In this document: in pieces, positions 46,164 through 57,437 of the stretch | Position numbering within the stretch: the stretch's first letter is position 1 | Layout of the letters: the number at the start of each line of letters is the position of its first letter | Origin: Trinickia dinghuensis | GTDB taxonomy: Bacteria > Pseudomonadota > Gammaproteobacteria > Burkholderiales > Burkholderiaceae | Reading direction: 5' to 3' | Assembly: GCF_003367175.1 (NCBI RefSeq) | Contig: NZ_QRGA01000011.1 | Span: 124,001 to 188,000, forward strand | DNA length: 64,000 bases | The notes under the pieces: model-generated | Told to the model about the DNA's origin: nothing | What the model saw: the letters and a program-made list of their open reading frames with translations, nothing else | Database searches by the model: none | Position numbers and translations under genes: made by a program

Positions 46164-46979
46164 TCAGGCGCCCGGCAGGCGCCCCAGGGCCTCGTCCATC
46201 AGCGCTTCGAGCAAGGGCTCGATACGTGACGCCAGCGCCTCGTCATAGGCGTAGGGCCGCGTCTCCTGCATATACGTGATCTGCGACAACTCGAGTTGCA
46301 CGGCATGGATGCCCTGCTCCGGCCGGCCGTACTGGCGGGTGATGTAACCGCCCTTGAAGCGCCCGTTCGCGACAGCCGTATAGCCGCCGCCATGACGCGT
46401 CGCGCATTCGGCCAGCGCCTCGGCCATCCCGGGCGCCGCGCTCGTCCCGCCCGCCGTGCCGAAATTGAAATCGGGCAAGCGCCCTTCGAAAAAGCGCGGA
46501 ACGTGCGAGCGAATCGAGTGCGCCTCCCATAGCAGCACCGCGCCGTGCCGTGCCTTGAGCTCGGCCAATGTGCTTGCCAGCGCATCGTGGTACGGCTGCC
46601 AGTACCGTGAAACGCGACGCGCCACTTCGGCATCCGTCGGTTCGCCGCCGGGGTGGTAAAGCGGCGCTTTGTCGAACGTATCGATCGGCAGCAGGCCCGT
46701 CGTGTCCTGCCCCGGATAAAGGTTCGCATTGTCGGGCGGACGATTCAGATCGACGACGTAGCGTGCGTGCGACGGCACGAGCAAGGAAGCACCGCGCCGA
46801 GCCGCGAAATCGTACAGGCGTTCGAGATGCCAATCGCAGTCGTCGACATGGCGCGCGGCCTCGGTCATCGTCGCCGCGATGTCGCCGGGAACGTGAGTGC
46901 CGACGTGGGGCATCGAAATCAACAGCGGCAGCGTGCCGGGCCGGACGGAAAACACGGCGGGTTCGAGCGTAGCGTTCAT
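46164..46979 (-). CDS. hutG: N-formylglutamate deformylase
   Basis: This is the last step of the five-step histidine pathway, N-formylglutamate plus water to glutamate and formate. The 271-residue product starts at ATG 46979. Family marks are LLISMPHVGTHVPGD, HVDDCDWHLERLYDFA, RYVVDLNRPPDNANLYPGQ, LLWEAHSIRSHVPRFFEGRLPDFNFGT and HAVQLELSQITYMQE, matching the metal-dependent N-formylglutamate amidohydrolase family. It is the last gene of the hut run, 73 bases after hutF. It is distinct from the arginase-like formiminoglutamase also called HutG. Confidence 0.95.
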   Translation of the reverse strand: MNATLEPAVFSVRPGTLPLLISMPHVGTHVPGDIAATMTEAARHVDDCDWHLERLYDFAARRGASLLVPSHARYVVDLNRPPDNANLYPGQDTTGLLPIDTFDKAPLYHPGGEPTDAEVARRVSRYWQPYHDALASTLAELKARHGAVLLWEAHSIRSHVPRFFEGRLPDFNFGTAGGTSAAPGMAEALAECATRHGGGYTAVANGRFKGGYITRQYGRPEQGIHAVQLELSQITYMQETRPYAYDEALASRIEPLLEALMDEALGRLPGA

Positions 46980-47052
46980 GAAGGTACCGGTTGGGGATCG
47001 AAACAGCTTCAAGCTTAACGCGCGTTGCGCATCGCGTCAGGCGCGCCCGCCG

Positions 47053-48468
47053 TCACGTCCGCAGATGCGCGACGGCTTCGCGATAAGCGGCGTAGGCGCG
47101 CGCTTCGTCTTCGTGCCGGCCGTCGCGCACCACGCAGCGTCCGCCCGTGTGCACTTCGGCGATCGGCGAGCCGCCGTGTTCGCAAAATACGAGACCGGCG
47201 AGCCAATCGTCGGGCTCTCGCCCATCGACGCTCGGATGCGCGCCGTCAAGGACGAGCCAGTCGGCGCGGCACCCCGGCGCCAGCGCACCGACGGCGCGCG
47301 CGCTTGCCCGCGCACCGCCCGCCAGGGCCGCGTCGAACAGCCGCTCGGCCACTTGCGGCCGCGCCTCGGAAGCAAGTACGTTGCGCTGCCGCTGTGCCAG
47401 GCGCTGCCCGTATTCGAGCAACCGCAACTCCGCGCGCCAATCGACGGCGATGTGGCTGTCCGACCCCACGCCGATGCACCCGTTCGCATCGAGGTATCGG
47501 CGCGCGGGAAAGAGGCCGTCGCCGAGATTGGCCTCCGTCGTCGGGCACAGCCCGGCCACGGCGCCGCTCGCCGCCAACGCAGCCGTCTCGGCCTCGTCGA
47601 CGTGCGTCGCATGCACGAGGCACCAGCGCGCGTTCACGTCGAAATGCTCGAGCAGCCAAGCGACGGGCCGCGCCCCGGTGGCGGCGAGGCATTCCTCCAC
47701 TTCGCCCGTCTGCTCGGCGATATGGAGATGGATCGGCGCCCCCGGCAGGTGGGCGTCGAGCCCTTGGACCAGCGCTTGCAGCGACGCCTGCGATACGGCG
47801 CGCAACGAATGCGGCGCCACGCCGTAGGTCAACGCGCCGTGCTCGGGCCGCGCGCGACGCAGCGTCAGCAGCAGGTCGAGCAGCGATTCGGGCGTATTGA
47901 TGAAGCGGCGCTGATCGGGGCGCGGCTCGCGCCGGCCGAAACCGCTGTACTGATAGAGCACAGGCAGCATCGTCATCCCGATGCCGGCTTGCGACGCGGC
48001 ATCGACTGCGCGCTGCCCGAGTTCCGCCGCGTTCCCATAGCCGCTGCCGTCCTGCGCGTGGTGCACGTAGTGAAACTCGCAGACGGATGTATACCCGGCC
48101 TTGAGCATCTCGACGTAGAGCCAGCGCGCAATCGCCTCGAGCCGCTCCGGCGTGATGCGCGCCGCGAATCGATACATCAGGTCGCGCCAGCTCCAAAAGT
48201 TGTCGCTCGCCTGCGCACGATACTCGGCGAGCCCCGCCATCGCGCGCTGAAACGCGTGCGAGTGCAGGTTCGGCATCCCAGGCACGATCGGCCCGCTCGC
48301 ACGCGGAACGCCCTCGGGCGCCGCCGCATCGGGCGTGACGGCTGAAAGGAGGCCCTCGCCGTTCCATTCGAGCAGGACATCGCGCCGCCATCCCTGCGGC
48401 AGGTAGGCGTGCGCCGCGAACAATGCGAGGCGTTCGTTCGTCACTGTCACTGTCACGTTTTGTGTCAC
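47053..48468 (-). CDS. hutF: Formimidoylglutamate deiminase
   Basis: It converts N-formimino-glutamate to N-formylglutamate and ammonia, feeding HutG. The 471-residue amidohydrolase has the metal-binding sequences [42 protein letters not shown] and [22 protein letters not shown] chose the GTG at 48468, which overlaps the hutI stop as GTGA and has AAGGA upstream. Three further in-frame GTG codons follow in a GTGACA-rich stretch (48436-48468), so the exact start is uncertain by a few residues. Confidence 0.94.
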   Translation of the reverse strand: MTQNVTVTVTNERLALFAAHAYLPQGWRRDVLLEWNGEGLLSAVTPDAAAPEGVPRASGPIVPGMPNLHSHAFQRAMAGLAEYRAQASDNFWSWRDLMYRFAARITPERLEAIARWLYVEMLKAGYTSVCEFHYVHHAQDGSGYGNAAELGQRAVDAASQAGIGMTMLPVLYQYSGFGRREPRPDQRRFINTPESLLDLLLTLRRARPEHGALTYGVAPHSLRAVSQASLQALVQGLDAHLPGAPIHLHIAEQTGEVEECLAATGARPVAWLLEHFDVNARWCLVHATHVDEAETAALAASGAVAGLCPTTEANLGDGLFPARRYLDANGCIGVGSDSHIAVDWRAELRLLEYGQRLAQRQRNVLASEARPQVAERLFDAALAGGARASARAVGALAPGCRADWLVLDGAHPSVDGREPDDWLAGLVFCEHGGSPIAEVHTGGRCVVRDGRHEDEARAYAAYREAVAHLRT

Positions 48469-49703
48469 TTCGCGTTCCTTTGTTGTAACAAGGGGGCGGC
48501 ATAGACTGTCGAGCCGGAGCGAACGACCCGTGCGACAAGCGGGCGGCCGATCCAGTATGCGAGCTCGGCCAAGGTGTCGACCCGCCAGACGACGAAATCG
48601 GCCTGCCGGCCCGTTGCCAGCTCGCCGTGCCGCTCGCCGCGGCCCAGCGCGCGCGCCGCATGGCGCGTGACGCCCAGCAGCGCCTCCGGCACGGTCATTC
48701 GAAACAGCGTGCAGCCCAGATTGAGCATCGACAGCAGCGACGTGGCCGGCGAGGTACCGGGATTGCAGTCCGTCGCAAGCGCGATCGGCACGCCGTGGCG
48801 GCGCAGCAATTCGATCGGCGGCAACTGCGTTTCGCGGATGAAGTAGTAGGCGCCCGGCAGCAGCACCGCAACGGTCCCCGCCTCCTTCATCGCCTGCACG
48901 CCGGCCTCGTCGAGAAACTCGATGTGATCGGCCGACAAGGCGCGATAGCGCGCGGCCAGGGCCGTCCCGCCGGACAGGCTCAACTGCTCGGCATGGATCT
49001 TCACGGGCAAACGCAAGCGCTGCGCCGCCTCGAACACGCGTTCGCTCTGCGCCACGGTAAAACCGATGCGCTCGCAAAAGACGTCGACCGCATCGACGAG
49101 CCCTTCGTCGGCCAGCGTCGGCAGCATCGTTTCGCACACTTCGTCGATATAGGCATCGGCCCGGCCGGCGAATTCGGGCGGCAACGCGTGGGCGCCGAGA
49201 AACGTCGTGTAGACGGAGACGGGATAGAGGCGCCCAAGCGCGCGCGCCACGCGCAACATCTTGCGCTCGCTCGCCAGATCGAGACCATAGCCCGACTTGA
49301 TCTCGATCGCCCCTACCCCTTCGGCGACGAGTGGCTCGAGACGCGCCGCGGCCGACGCGATCAACGTCTCCTCGTCGGCCGCCCGCGTCGCGCGCACCGT
49401 CGATACGATGCCCCCGCCGCGTTGCGCGATCTCTTCATAGCTCGCACCGGCGAGGCGCAGCGCGAACTCGTCGGCGCGATGACCGCCGAATACGAGGTGC
49501 GTGTGGCAATCGACGAGACTCGGCGTGACCCATGCGCCGTCGAGGTCCTTGCGAGGCCAAGTATCGAACTCGCGCGGCAGCTCGCGCGCGGCGCCGAGCC
49601 ATACGATCTTGCCGTCTCGCACGGCCAGCGCGGCATCGGCGATCGATTCGCCGGGATCGCCCGTCGGACAAAGATTCAAATGCTGCCAAACCAGGTCGCT
49701 CAT
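48465..49703 (-). CDS. hutI: Imidazolonepropionase
   Basis: Third enzyme of histidine degradation, opening imidazolonepropionate to formiminoglutamate. The 412-residue product starts at ATG 49703 ([17 protein letters not shown]); an ATG at 49721 is also in frame. Metal and substrate residues are in [69 protein letters not shown] and [17 protein letters not shown]. It follows hutD by 25 bases and overlaps hutF by four. Confidence 0.96.
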   Translation of the reverse strand: MSDLVWQHLNLCPTGDPGESIADAALAVRDGKIVWLGAARELPREFDTWPRKDLDGAWVTPSLVDCHTHLVFGGHRADEFALRLAGASYEEIAQRGGGIVSTVRATRAADEETLIASAAARLEPLVAEGVGAIEIKSGYGLDLASERKMLRVARALGRLYPVSVYTTFLGAHALPPEFAGRADAYIDEVCETMLPTLADEGLVDAVDVFCERIGFTVAQSERVFEAAQRLRLPVKIHAEQLSLSGGTALAARYRALSADHIEFLDEAGVQAMKEAGTVAVLLPGAYYFIRETQLPPIELLRRHGVPIALATDCNPGTSPATSLLSMLNLGCTLFRMTVPEALLGVTRHAARALGRGERHGELATGRQADFVVWRVDTLAELAYWIGRPLVARVVRSGSTVYAAPLLQQRNAK

Positions 49704-49728
49704 GATGGTCTCGAAAGTCATGCGAAGG

Positions 49729-50421
49729 TCACGCGTAATGCACGAGCACGGCCAGCGCGGCACCGTCGCCCGTCACTTCGCATACCAGCGAACGCGGCGC
49801 GTCGAGCACAAGCGTATCCATCTCGGCGAGCGTCGCCGCCGCCTTTGCCGGCGGCACGGTTGCATGACCTTGACCGATACCTTTGCTCTTTACGTCGACG
49901 CGCACGTCGAGCGATGCGCGCGCGCAAAACACGAGCGCGACATCCGCATCGAGCGTGTGCGTGCCCGCGCCCTGCCATACCTGCACCGTGGCGCTCGCGC
50001 GTTCGCGCCGCACCATCACGTTGAAGTCGCGCGTGGCACCGTCGACGAGTTGCGCATCGAGCGCCGCTTCGCCGTCGAATCGCGCAACGGAGAGCGGCTC
50101 CATCAGCGCATGCGTGACACCATGGGCCTCGGACAAATGCATCCCCGCGCCGGCCAGCAGGACCAGCGTCCGATCGATGCCCGGAAACTTCGAAAACGGT
50201 CCCGCCCGCTCGACGTCGGCCACACTGACGCGCCAGACGAACGTGTCGAGGCTCGCCCCCACCGGATACGCGGCGATCTCGCGCGTCACGCCGCCGCCGT
50301 TCTTCCAAGGCGTCGCGGTCAGCGCGCTTGCACGCACGATCCGCGACGGCGCGCGCGCGGCATGCGCGGCCGGCGAATCGTGGGCGGCGGCCAGCCGCGC
50401 CGCCTGCGATTGCGTAGTCAT
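49729..50421 (-). CDS. hutD: HutD-family protein
   Basis: This is a 230-residue cupin-like HutD protein. ATG 50421 lies five bases after the hutU stop. Marks are [23 protein letters not shown] (the WKNGGG signature), [29 protein letters not shown] and NVMVRR. In Pseudomonas fluorescens HutD limits hut expression, perhaps by binding formylglutamate; no enzymatic step is assigned. The first 25 residues are Ala/Ser-rich and probably disordered. Confidence 0.92.
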   Translation of the reverse strand: MTTQSQAARLAAAHDSPAAHAARAPSRIVRASALTATPWKNGGGVTREIAAYPVGASLDTFVWRVSVADVERAGPFSKFPGIDRTLVLLAGAGMHLSEAHGVTHALMEPLSVARFDGEAALDAQLVDGATRDFNVMVRRERASATVQVWQGAGTHTLDADVALVFCARASLDVRVDVKSKGIGQGHATVPPAKAAATLAEMDTLVLDAPRSLVCEVTGDGAALAVLVHYA

Positions 50422-50426
50422 GCGTG

Positions 50427-52118
<1,692 letters not shown>

Positions 52119-52158
52119 GGTCCTCGGTTGTACGGCTCGGTTCAGCTCAAGGTTCGGC

Positions 52159-52872
52159 TCAGAAATGGCCCGTGAAGCGATAGCGGCTGCCCGGATGCCA
52201 AAGGTCGGCGACGGATGCGACCTGCTCGCGCGACCAGGTGCGCCGATGCAGAACGAGACACGGCTCGACGTCGTCCATGCGCAATTGGCCGCGCGTATCG
52301 GTCTCGGGCTGCGCGGCTTCGATCCGGTACTCGACGCGCTGCAGCGGCGCCACGCGCGTCAGATATTGGTTCGGCGTGACGAGTGCGAAATCCTGCAGCG
52401 CATACTCGGGCGCGACCGCCGGATTGACCCAGCGCGCCTCGAGCTGCACGGGCTCGTCGTTCTCGAAATGCAGGACGCGCGAATGAAACACGGGGCTGCC
52501 CGGCGTGACTTGCATCTCCGCGGCGAGCGCCTCGCCCGCGACGGTCGCGCCGAGGTCGAGCACCTTCGCGTGATGCCGATGGCCGCGCGCGGCGATTTCG
52601 TCGGAGATGCTGCGTATCGCCACGAGCGTCGATTCGTACTTGGGCCGCGCGACGAACGTCCCCGCGCCCTGCACGCGCGTGAGCACCTGCTCGGCCGTCA
52701 ACTCGCGTACCGCGCGGTTCACCGTCATGCGCGCGACCTTGAATTCGCGCGCAAGCTCGTTTTCGGAGGGCACTTGATCGCCCTCGGCCCACTCGCCCGA
52801 GTGGATCCGCGCGAGGATGAAATCCTTGATGCCTTGATACGCGGGCGCGTTCATCTCTTTGGCGCTGCTCAT
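52159..52872 (-). CDS. hutC: Histidine utilization repressor (GntR/HutC)
   Basis: This is a 237-residue GntR-family repressor. The N-terminal winged helix is [68 protein letters not shown] effector domain (about 90-230) follows, ending [35 protein letters not shown], which is specific for HutC. In Pseudomonas HutC is released by urocanate. It is the second gene of the operon, seven bases after hutH, so it should be autoregulated through the palindromes at 54491 and 54671. Confidence 0.96.
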   Translation of the reverse strand: MSSAKEMNAPAYQGIKDFILARIHSGEWAEGDQVPSENELAREFKVARMTVNRAVRELTAEQVLTRVQGAGTFVARPKYESTLVAIRSISDEIAARGHRHHAKVLDLGATVAGEALAAEMQVTPGSPVFHSRVLHFENDEPVQLEARWVNPAVAPEYALQDFALVTPNQYLTRVAPLQRVEYRIEAAQPETDTRGQLRMDDVEPCLVLHRRTWSREQVASVADLWHPGSRYRFTGHF

Positions 52873-52879
52873 CGCTCGG

Positions 52880-54415
52880 TTATTCGCTCGCGCTCGCTTC
52901 CGACGCGAACGACAGCGGGCTCGCTTGCGCGATCGCGCCGCCCGCGACGAGCCGGGCAACGCTGGCGATGTCCGGTGCGAAATAACGGTCGAGGTCGTAG
53001 TGCGGAACATGCTCGCGCAGCAGGTCCATCACACGCTGCAACGGGCCGCTCGTGTGGTGCGGCGCGCGCAGATCGACGCCTTGCGCGGCGGCGAGCAGCT
53101 CGATCGCGAGGATGTTGGCCGTGTTCTCGGCGATGTCGGCGAGCTTGCGCGCGGCGAAGGTCGCCATCGACACGTGATCCTCCTGATTCGCCGACGTCGG
53201 CAGCGAATCGACCGATGCCGGATGCGCGAGCGTCTTGTTCTCCGAGGCCAGCGCCGCTGCGGTCACGTGCGCGATCATGAAGCCGGAATTGACGCCGCCG
53301 TCCTTGACGAGGAACGGAGGCAGTCCCGACAGCGTCGCGTCGATCAGCAGCGCGATGCGACGCTCGGCCAGCGCGCCGATCTCGGCCGCGGCCAGGGCGA
53401 GGTTGTCGGCCGCGAACGCCACGGGCTCCGCGTGAAAGTTGCCGCCCGAAAGCACTTCGCCCGTATCGGGGAAGACGAGCGGGTTGTCGGACACGGCATT
53501 CGCTTCGATCAGCAGCACGTCGGCCGCGTGACGCATCTGATCGAGACACGCGCCCATCACTTGCGGCTGGCAGCGCAAGCTGTACGGATCCTGCACCTTG
53601 CCGCAATCGCGGTGCGAGAGGTTGATGCCGGAACCGTCGAGCAGCGCGCGGTAGGCCGCGGCCGCGTCGATCTGGCCGCGATGGCCGCGCAGCGCGTGAA
53701 TGCGCGCGTCGAACGGCTTGACCGAGCCCGCGGCCGCGTCGACCGACAGCGCTCCGGCGACGAGCCCCGTGCGAAAGAGGTCCTCGATCGCGAACAAGTT
53801 GAAAAGCGCGAGCGCCGTCGAGGCTTGGGTGCCGTTCAGCAGCGCGAGCCCCTCCTTCGCCTGCAGCGCCATCGGCGCGAGACCCGCGAGCTTCAGGCCG
53901 TCGGCCGCGCTCATGCGCTCGCCGCGAGCGCTCACTTCGCCGATGCCGAGCAGCACGGCCGACATATGCGCGAGCGGCGACAAATCGCCCGACGCGCCGA
54001 CCGAGCCCTTGACCGGGATGATCGGCAGCACGTCGGCATTGAACAGCGTAACGAGCGCATCCATCACCTCGCCACGAATGCCCGAGTGGCCGCGGCCGAG
54101 ACTCGACAGCTTGAGCGCGATCAAAAGCCGCACGACGGGCGCGGACATCGGCTCGCCAACACCCACGGCATGCGAGAGCACGAGGTTGCGCTGCAGCAGT
54201 TCGAGCTGATCGTGCGGAATATGCGTGCTTGCGAGGCGGCCGAACCCGGTATTGATGCCGTAGGCGGGCTCGCCCTTGGCGGCGATGTCGGCGACGGCCT
54301 TCGCCCCGGCATCGATTACCGCGCGGCTCGCGGGATCGAGCGTCAGCGTGACGCGCTCGCGTGCGATGCGGCGCAGTTGGGGAAGCGTCAAATGGCCCGG
54401 CGTGAGAATCATCAT
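52880..54415 (-). CDS. hutH: Histidine ammonia-lyase
   Basis: First step of histidine degradation, deamination to urocanate. The 511-residue product starts at ATG 54415 with AGGA upstream. The Ala141-Ser142-Gly143 triad in [19 protein letters not shown] cyclises to the MIO cofactor. The active-site loop [20 protein letters not shown] and the [17 protein letters not shown] stretch are intact. It leads the run hutH-C-U-D-I-F-G (minus strand, gaps from 4-base overlaps to 73 bases). Confidence 0.97.
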   Translation of the reverse strand: MMILTPGHLTLPQLRRIARERVTLTLDPASRAVIDAGAKAVADIAAKGEPAYGINTGFGRLASTHIPHDQLELLQRNLVLSHAVGVGEPMSAPVVRLLIALKLSSLGRGHSGIRGEVMDALVTLFNADVLPIIPVKGSVGASGDLSPLAHMSAVLLGIGEVSARGERMSAADGLKLAGLAPMALQAKEGLALLNGTQASTALALFNLFAIEDLFRTGLVAGALSVDAAAGSVKPFDARIHALRGHRGQIDAAAAYRALLDGSGINLSHRDCGKVQDPYSLRCQPQVMGACLDQMRHAADVLLIEANAVSDNPLVFPDTGEVLSGGNFHAEPVAFAADNLALAAAEIGALAERRIALLIDATLSGLPPFLVKDGGVNSGFMIAHVTAAALASENKTLAHPASVDSLPTSANQEDHVSMATFAARKLADIAENTANILAIELLAAAQGVDLRAPHHTSGPLQRVMDLLREHVPHYDLDRYFAPDIASVARLVAGGAIAQASPLSFASEASASE

Positions 54416-54490
54416 GAAAAGCGTCCTGTAGTCGCCGCGGGGGATCGCCCGCGGCCATGTCCGATCTGACAGCGAGTCTAGTGCGCCCAG

Positions 54491-54504
54491 CTTGTATATA
54501 CAAG
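54491..54504. promoter_or_regulatory. HutC operator (primary)
   Basis: CTTGTATATACAAG is a perfect 14-bp palindrome, 76 bases upstream of the hutH ATG, matching the TTGTATrTACAA-type HutC site of pseudomonads. It lies in an A/T-rich stretch that should be the hutH promoter, so bound HutC would block it. Confidence 0.85.
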
Positions 54505-54670
54505 TCGTTTTTTACAAAGCTTGCTCTAGGGTTATCCACTAGATGAGCGTGCACCGAGTAAAGGTGGCGCCGGCCCTTATAGTTCGCCATCGGCAGTCGA
54601 TATGCCCCTCCGGCATGAAGCCGCGGCGCGGAGGGTTCGCAAATACCGATGCCGCCGTAAGGCCGGCTTT

Positions 54671-54684
54671 CTTGTCTATACAAA
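54671..54684. promoter_or_regulatory. Second HutC-like site
   Basis: CTTGTCTATACAAA differs from the primary palindrome at two of 14 positions and lies 180 bases further upstream. It could support looping or control the plus-strand small gene. Confidence 0.6.
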
Positions 54685-54985
54685 TCGGTCTGAACGACCG
54701 GAGCCGGCCGCTTTTCCAACACCCGGGGAGCGCGCCCATTTCGCGTGCCGCGGCTGCACCGCGCGTGCACGGCAGGCCGCGACATCCGCCTGGCGCGCAC
54801 CGGGACGGCGCATCCGCACGCGCCGCCGGTGGGTACGCGTCGTGCTTCAGGGAGAACGGGATCGGGCGCGACGTTCCGCGCTCGACGGAAGGCCACAGCG
54901 GCCCGCGCGGCACGAATGCAAGTCACGACATCGCCGAGCGACTCTTTCGACGACCATGAACAAGACGCAAGGACAACGACAGCGA

Positions 54986-55159
54986 ATGGATCTCATCGAA
55001 CTGGCACGCGAATCGGGCATGGCAGTCCTGCTCGATGCGAAGATCGGCCGCGAGCAATACGTGAGCGTGAGCGGTTCGCTCGCGGCGCTCGCCCGCTTCG
55101 CGGATGCAGTCCGCGGCGAATCTGACGGAGACGGCACCGACGACGATGAGAGCCGTTGA
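54986..55159 (+). CDS. Small conserved-type hypothetical protein divergent from hut
   Basis: This is a 57-residue product beginning MDLIELARESGMAVLLDAKIGREQYVSVSGSLAALARFADAV and ending in an acidic tail. I prefer ATG 54986 because AAGGA lies about 14 bases upstream; an in-frame ATG at 54956 would add ten residues (MNKTQGQRQR). The compact alpha-beta-alpha pattern recalls small Burkholderia proteins I have seen, but no function is known to me. It lies downstream of the second HutC-like site on the opposite strand to hutH. Confidence 0.6.
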   Translation: MDLIELARESGMAVLLDAKIGREQYVSVSGSLAALARFADAVRGESDGDGTDDDESR

Positions 55160-55304
55160 CGGGCTCGTCACGCCCGCCCCGCATACCGCTCCCGCCCCTC
55201 ATCAGGCCGCGGCGTGCCCGCCCGCGAGCACGGCTGCCCCATGCGCCTACCAAATGTGTCAGTTACGGATTCGCATAAGAATGGCTTAAATCCGGCACGT
55301 TCCT

Positions 55305-55325
55305 ATGCGCTCTTTGCGAGCGCAT
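55305..55325. terminator. Hairpin between the small gene and the convergent hydrolase gene
   Basis: ATGCGCTC and its complement GAGCGCAT form an 8-bp stem with a 5-base loop, followed on the plus strand by TTCAATT. It lies 35 bases beyond the hydrolase stop; a bidirectional terminator is possible but weak. Confidence 0.35.
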
Positions 55326-55359
55326 TTCAATTGGGGAAATGCCGATGAAACCGACCACA

Positions 55360-56382
55360 TCACACGAGCGACGCATCGACGGCGCGCCCCGTGCGAGCCG
55401 CGGGCCCGCGCCGCGGCGGGCGCAGGGAGACGAGATCTCCGGGCGTCCCCCGCGCGAGCGTCGCAGTCTCGAGCCAGTGCAGCACGATCGGCCATAGGCG
55501 CGATTCGAATCGGCTATGGAAAAACGCAAAATGTCCGATCGCATCGGCATCGATCGCACGCGGTTCGACACGCAGATGAATCCGCTCGTCGCAGCCGTCG
55601 AAGTACGCGAGCAAGCGCTCGATCGCGGGCACGGTGCCGAACGGATCGTCGCTCGTGCTGATGGCGAGCAGCGGCGCTCGTACGGACGAAAACTGGCGCA
55701 CGAGTGCGTCGATGCGGCGATCGTCGAGCGAAAACGGACGAGCGCCATAGGTCTGCTCGAAGCGGGCCCGGCTGCGCGCCCACGAGCGCGCCACGCCGCG
55801 CGGCGTGTCCTCCATCCAGCCGAGTCGGCGCGCCGGAACGTAACCGAACACGGCGGCGAGCGCCGGCATCGCGACGTGCCATTTGAGCAGCATCGCGAGC
55901 CGGTGTGCTTGCGCGTAGTCGCGCCAATAGGCGTATTGGGCGCCGACGGTCACGGCACGGCGTATCGCCGCGTTCGATGGAGCGAGACCCATCAAGCAAC
56001 CGCCGATGCTGTGCGCGACGACGTCGATGCTTTGCCCCGCGAAGCGTGTCGCGGCGAAGCGCAACGCCGCCTCGAAGTCGAGCGCGCCCCAATCGAGCCA
56101 ATTCGCCTCGAAGCCCGCGAGCCTCGCCGGCCGCGATTCGCCGATTCCCCGATAGTCGTAAAGCAGTACATCGCGCCCATGCGCGAACAGGTAGCTGGCG
56201 AAGCGGAAGTAATAGCGGCAACGCACCGAGGTCGCCGGATTGACGATGACGACCGGACGCGCGGCGCCGCCGACACCGCCGCCGGGGTCGGCCTGCCACG
56301 CGAAACCGCGAATCGGCATGCCGTCGGGGGCCTCGAAGGTAACGCTCCGAGGCGCGCTCGCATCCGCTGTCTGATCCTCCAT
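55360..56382 (-). CDS. Alpha/beta hydrolase (COG4757-like)
   Basis: This is a 340-residue cytosolic hydrolase; ATG 56382 has AGGAG upstream. The fold is recognisable from RPVVIVNPATSVRCRYYFRFASYLFAHGRDVLLYDYRGIGESRP, the nucleophile elbow VDVVAHSIGGCLMGL (Ser in A-H-S-I-G, an Ala variant of GxSxG), the acid near LLAISTSDDPFG and a histidine in DADAIGHFAFF. Proteins of this COG have no firm substrate. The 40-residue Arg-rich C-terminal tail is unusual. It is divergent from the shortened LysR gene. Confidence 0.85.
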   Translation of the reverse strand: MEDQTADASAPRSVTFEAPDGMPIRGFAWQADPGGGVGGAARPVVIVNPATSVRCRYYFRFASYLFAHGRDVLLYDYRGIGESRPARLAGFEANWLDWGALDFEAALRFAATRFAGQSIDVVAHSIGGCLMGLAPSNAAIRRAVTVGAQYAYWRDYAQAHRLAMLLKWHVAMPALAAVFGYVPARRLGWMEDTPRGVARSWARSRARFEQTYGARPFSLDDRRIDALVRQFSSVRAPLLAISTSDDPFGTVPAIERLLAYFDGCDERIHLRVEPRAIDADAIGHFAFFHSRFESRLWPIVLHWLETATLARGTPGDLVSLRPPRRGPAARTGRAVDASLV

Positions 56383-56519
56383 CGAATCTCCTATCGTGGC
56401 TCTCGAAATACCAGCGCGTGCACGGCTGCCGCGCCCGTCGCGCGGGTTTCCATTTGATCCGATACCTGAGTTCGAATCAATTTACTTTCACATCACTTTC
56501 TTTCACATGAGGTAGACGC

Positions 56520-57305
56520 ATGACAACGCCTCTCGTTCGACTTGCGCCGCTCGATTTGATCCGCGGCTTTGTCGCTGTCGGCCGCCGCATGAGCGTGACG
56601 CTCGCGGCCGAGGACTTGTGTCTGACGCAATCGGCCGTCAGCCGGCAGATTCACTCGCTCGAAGACGCGCTCGGCGTGTCGCTGTTTCATCGAGGATACC
56701 GCTCGATCTCGTTCACGCCGGCCGGCGAGCGCTTGTTCCGCACGGCCGACGGTGTCGTGCGCCAACTGCAGGACGCGTTCGAGACGATCACGCGTCCGGC
56801 CGAGAAGCAGCCGGTGACGATCACGGCCGGTATCGGCGTCGCTTCGCGCTGGCTGCTGCCACGGCTATCGGAACTGCAGCGCCGCTATCCCGCGCTCGAC
56901 GTCCGCGTGGCGGCCAACGACAAGTTCCTGGATCTGCGTACCGAGAACATCGATCTGGCCATCCGCCATGCGAGCGTCGCGGATGCGCCGGCCGGCGCAA
57001 CCCGTTTGTTCGACGAAACGATCTTGGCGGCTGCCGGCCCGTCTCCGGGTGTCGCCCCGGCCGATGCCGGAAAGAGCGAGCGCAGTGCAAACGCGTATTG
57101 GCTCTTGCAAGCCGATTCGAACGCGCGGCAGGACGTGCGAGACGTCGCGCGGTGGATCGCGGAACAGGCGCATGCCGCAGCCGAACCCACGGCGAATGCA
57201 AGCCCTCTGGCGCGTTCCGCCGCCCCCGCGCCGAATGCGGATGTCGCGCTCGATGCGCTTGCCGTCGAAGACACGGCCGCGGGCGAGCGCGTCGCCCTGT
57301 CCTAA
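56520..57305 (+). CDS. LysR-type regulator with shortened effector domain
   Basis: This is a 261-residue protein; a normal LysR has about 300. The HTH (LDLIRGFVAVGRRMSVTLAAEDLCLTQSAVSRQIHSLEDALG) and the first effector subdomain (PVTITAGIGVASRWLLPRLSELQRRYPALDVRVAAND, NIDLAIRHASV) are normal and GcvA-like. After FDETILAAAGPSPG (about residue 177) the second subdomain is missing; a short Ala-rich linker leads to AYWLLQADSNARQDVRDVARWIAEQA, which resembles the usual last helix. The end is low complexity. DNA binding should persist; ligand response is doubtful. The ABC ATPase gene follows 132 bases later. Confidence 0.82.
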   Translation: MTTPLVRLAPLDLIRGFVAVGRRMSVTLAAEDLCLTQSAVSRQIHSLEDALGVSLFHRGYRSISFTPAGERLFRTADGVVRQLQDAFETITRPAEKQPVTITAGIGVASRWLLPRLSELQRRYPALDVRVAANDKFLDLRTENIDLAIRHASVADAPAGATRLFDETILAAAGPSPGVAPADAGKSERSANAYWLLQADSNARQDVRDVARWIAEQAHAAAEPTANASPLARSAAPAPNADVALDALAVEDTAAGERVALS

Positions 57306-57437
57306 ATCGACTCGGGAAGCGCCCCTATCCCACTATTTATGGTAGTTGCCGCCGAGCAGCTCGGCGGGTGAAATCGACGGCACTCGAGTACGGCGCGCCC
57401 AACCAAGCGCCGTACCCGTTTCCGGAGGTGACACCCG

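Larger units (their letters stand above)
54416..54985. other. 570-bp regulatory region upstream of hutH
   Basis: It contains both HutC-type sites and, around 54500-54540, the A/T-rich presumed hutH promoter. From 54690 to 54950 the sequence is GC-rich with only shadow frames. No other gene was supported. Confidence 0.5.
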
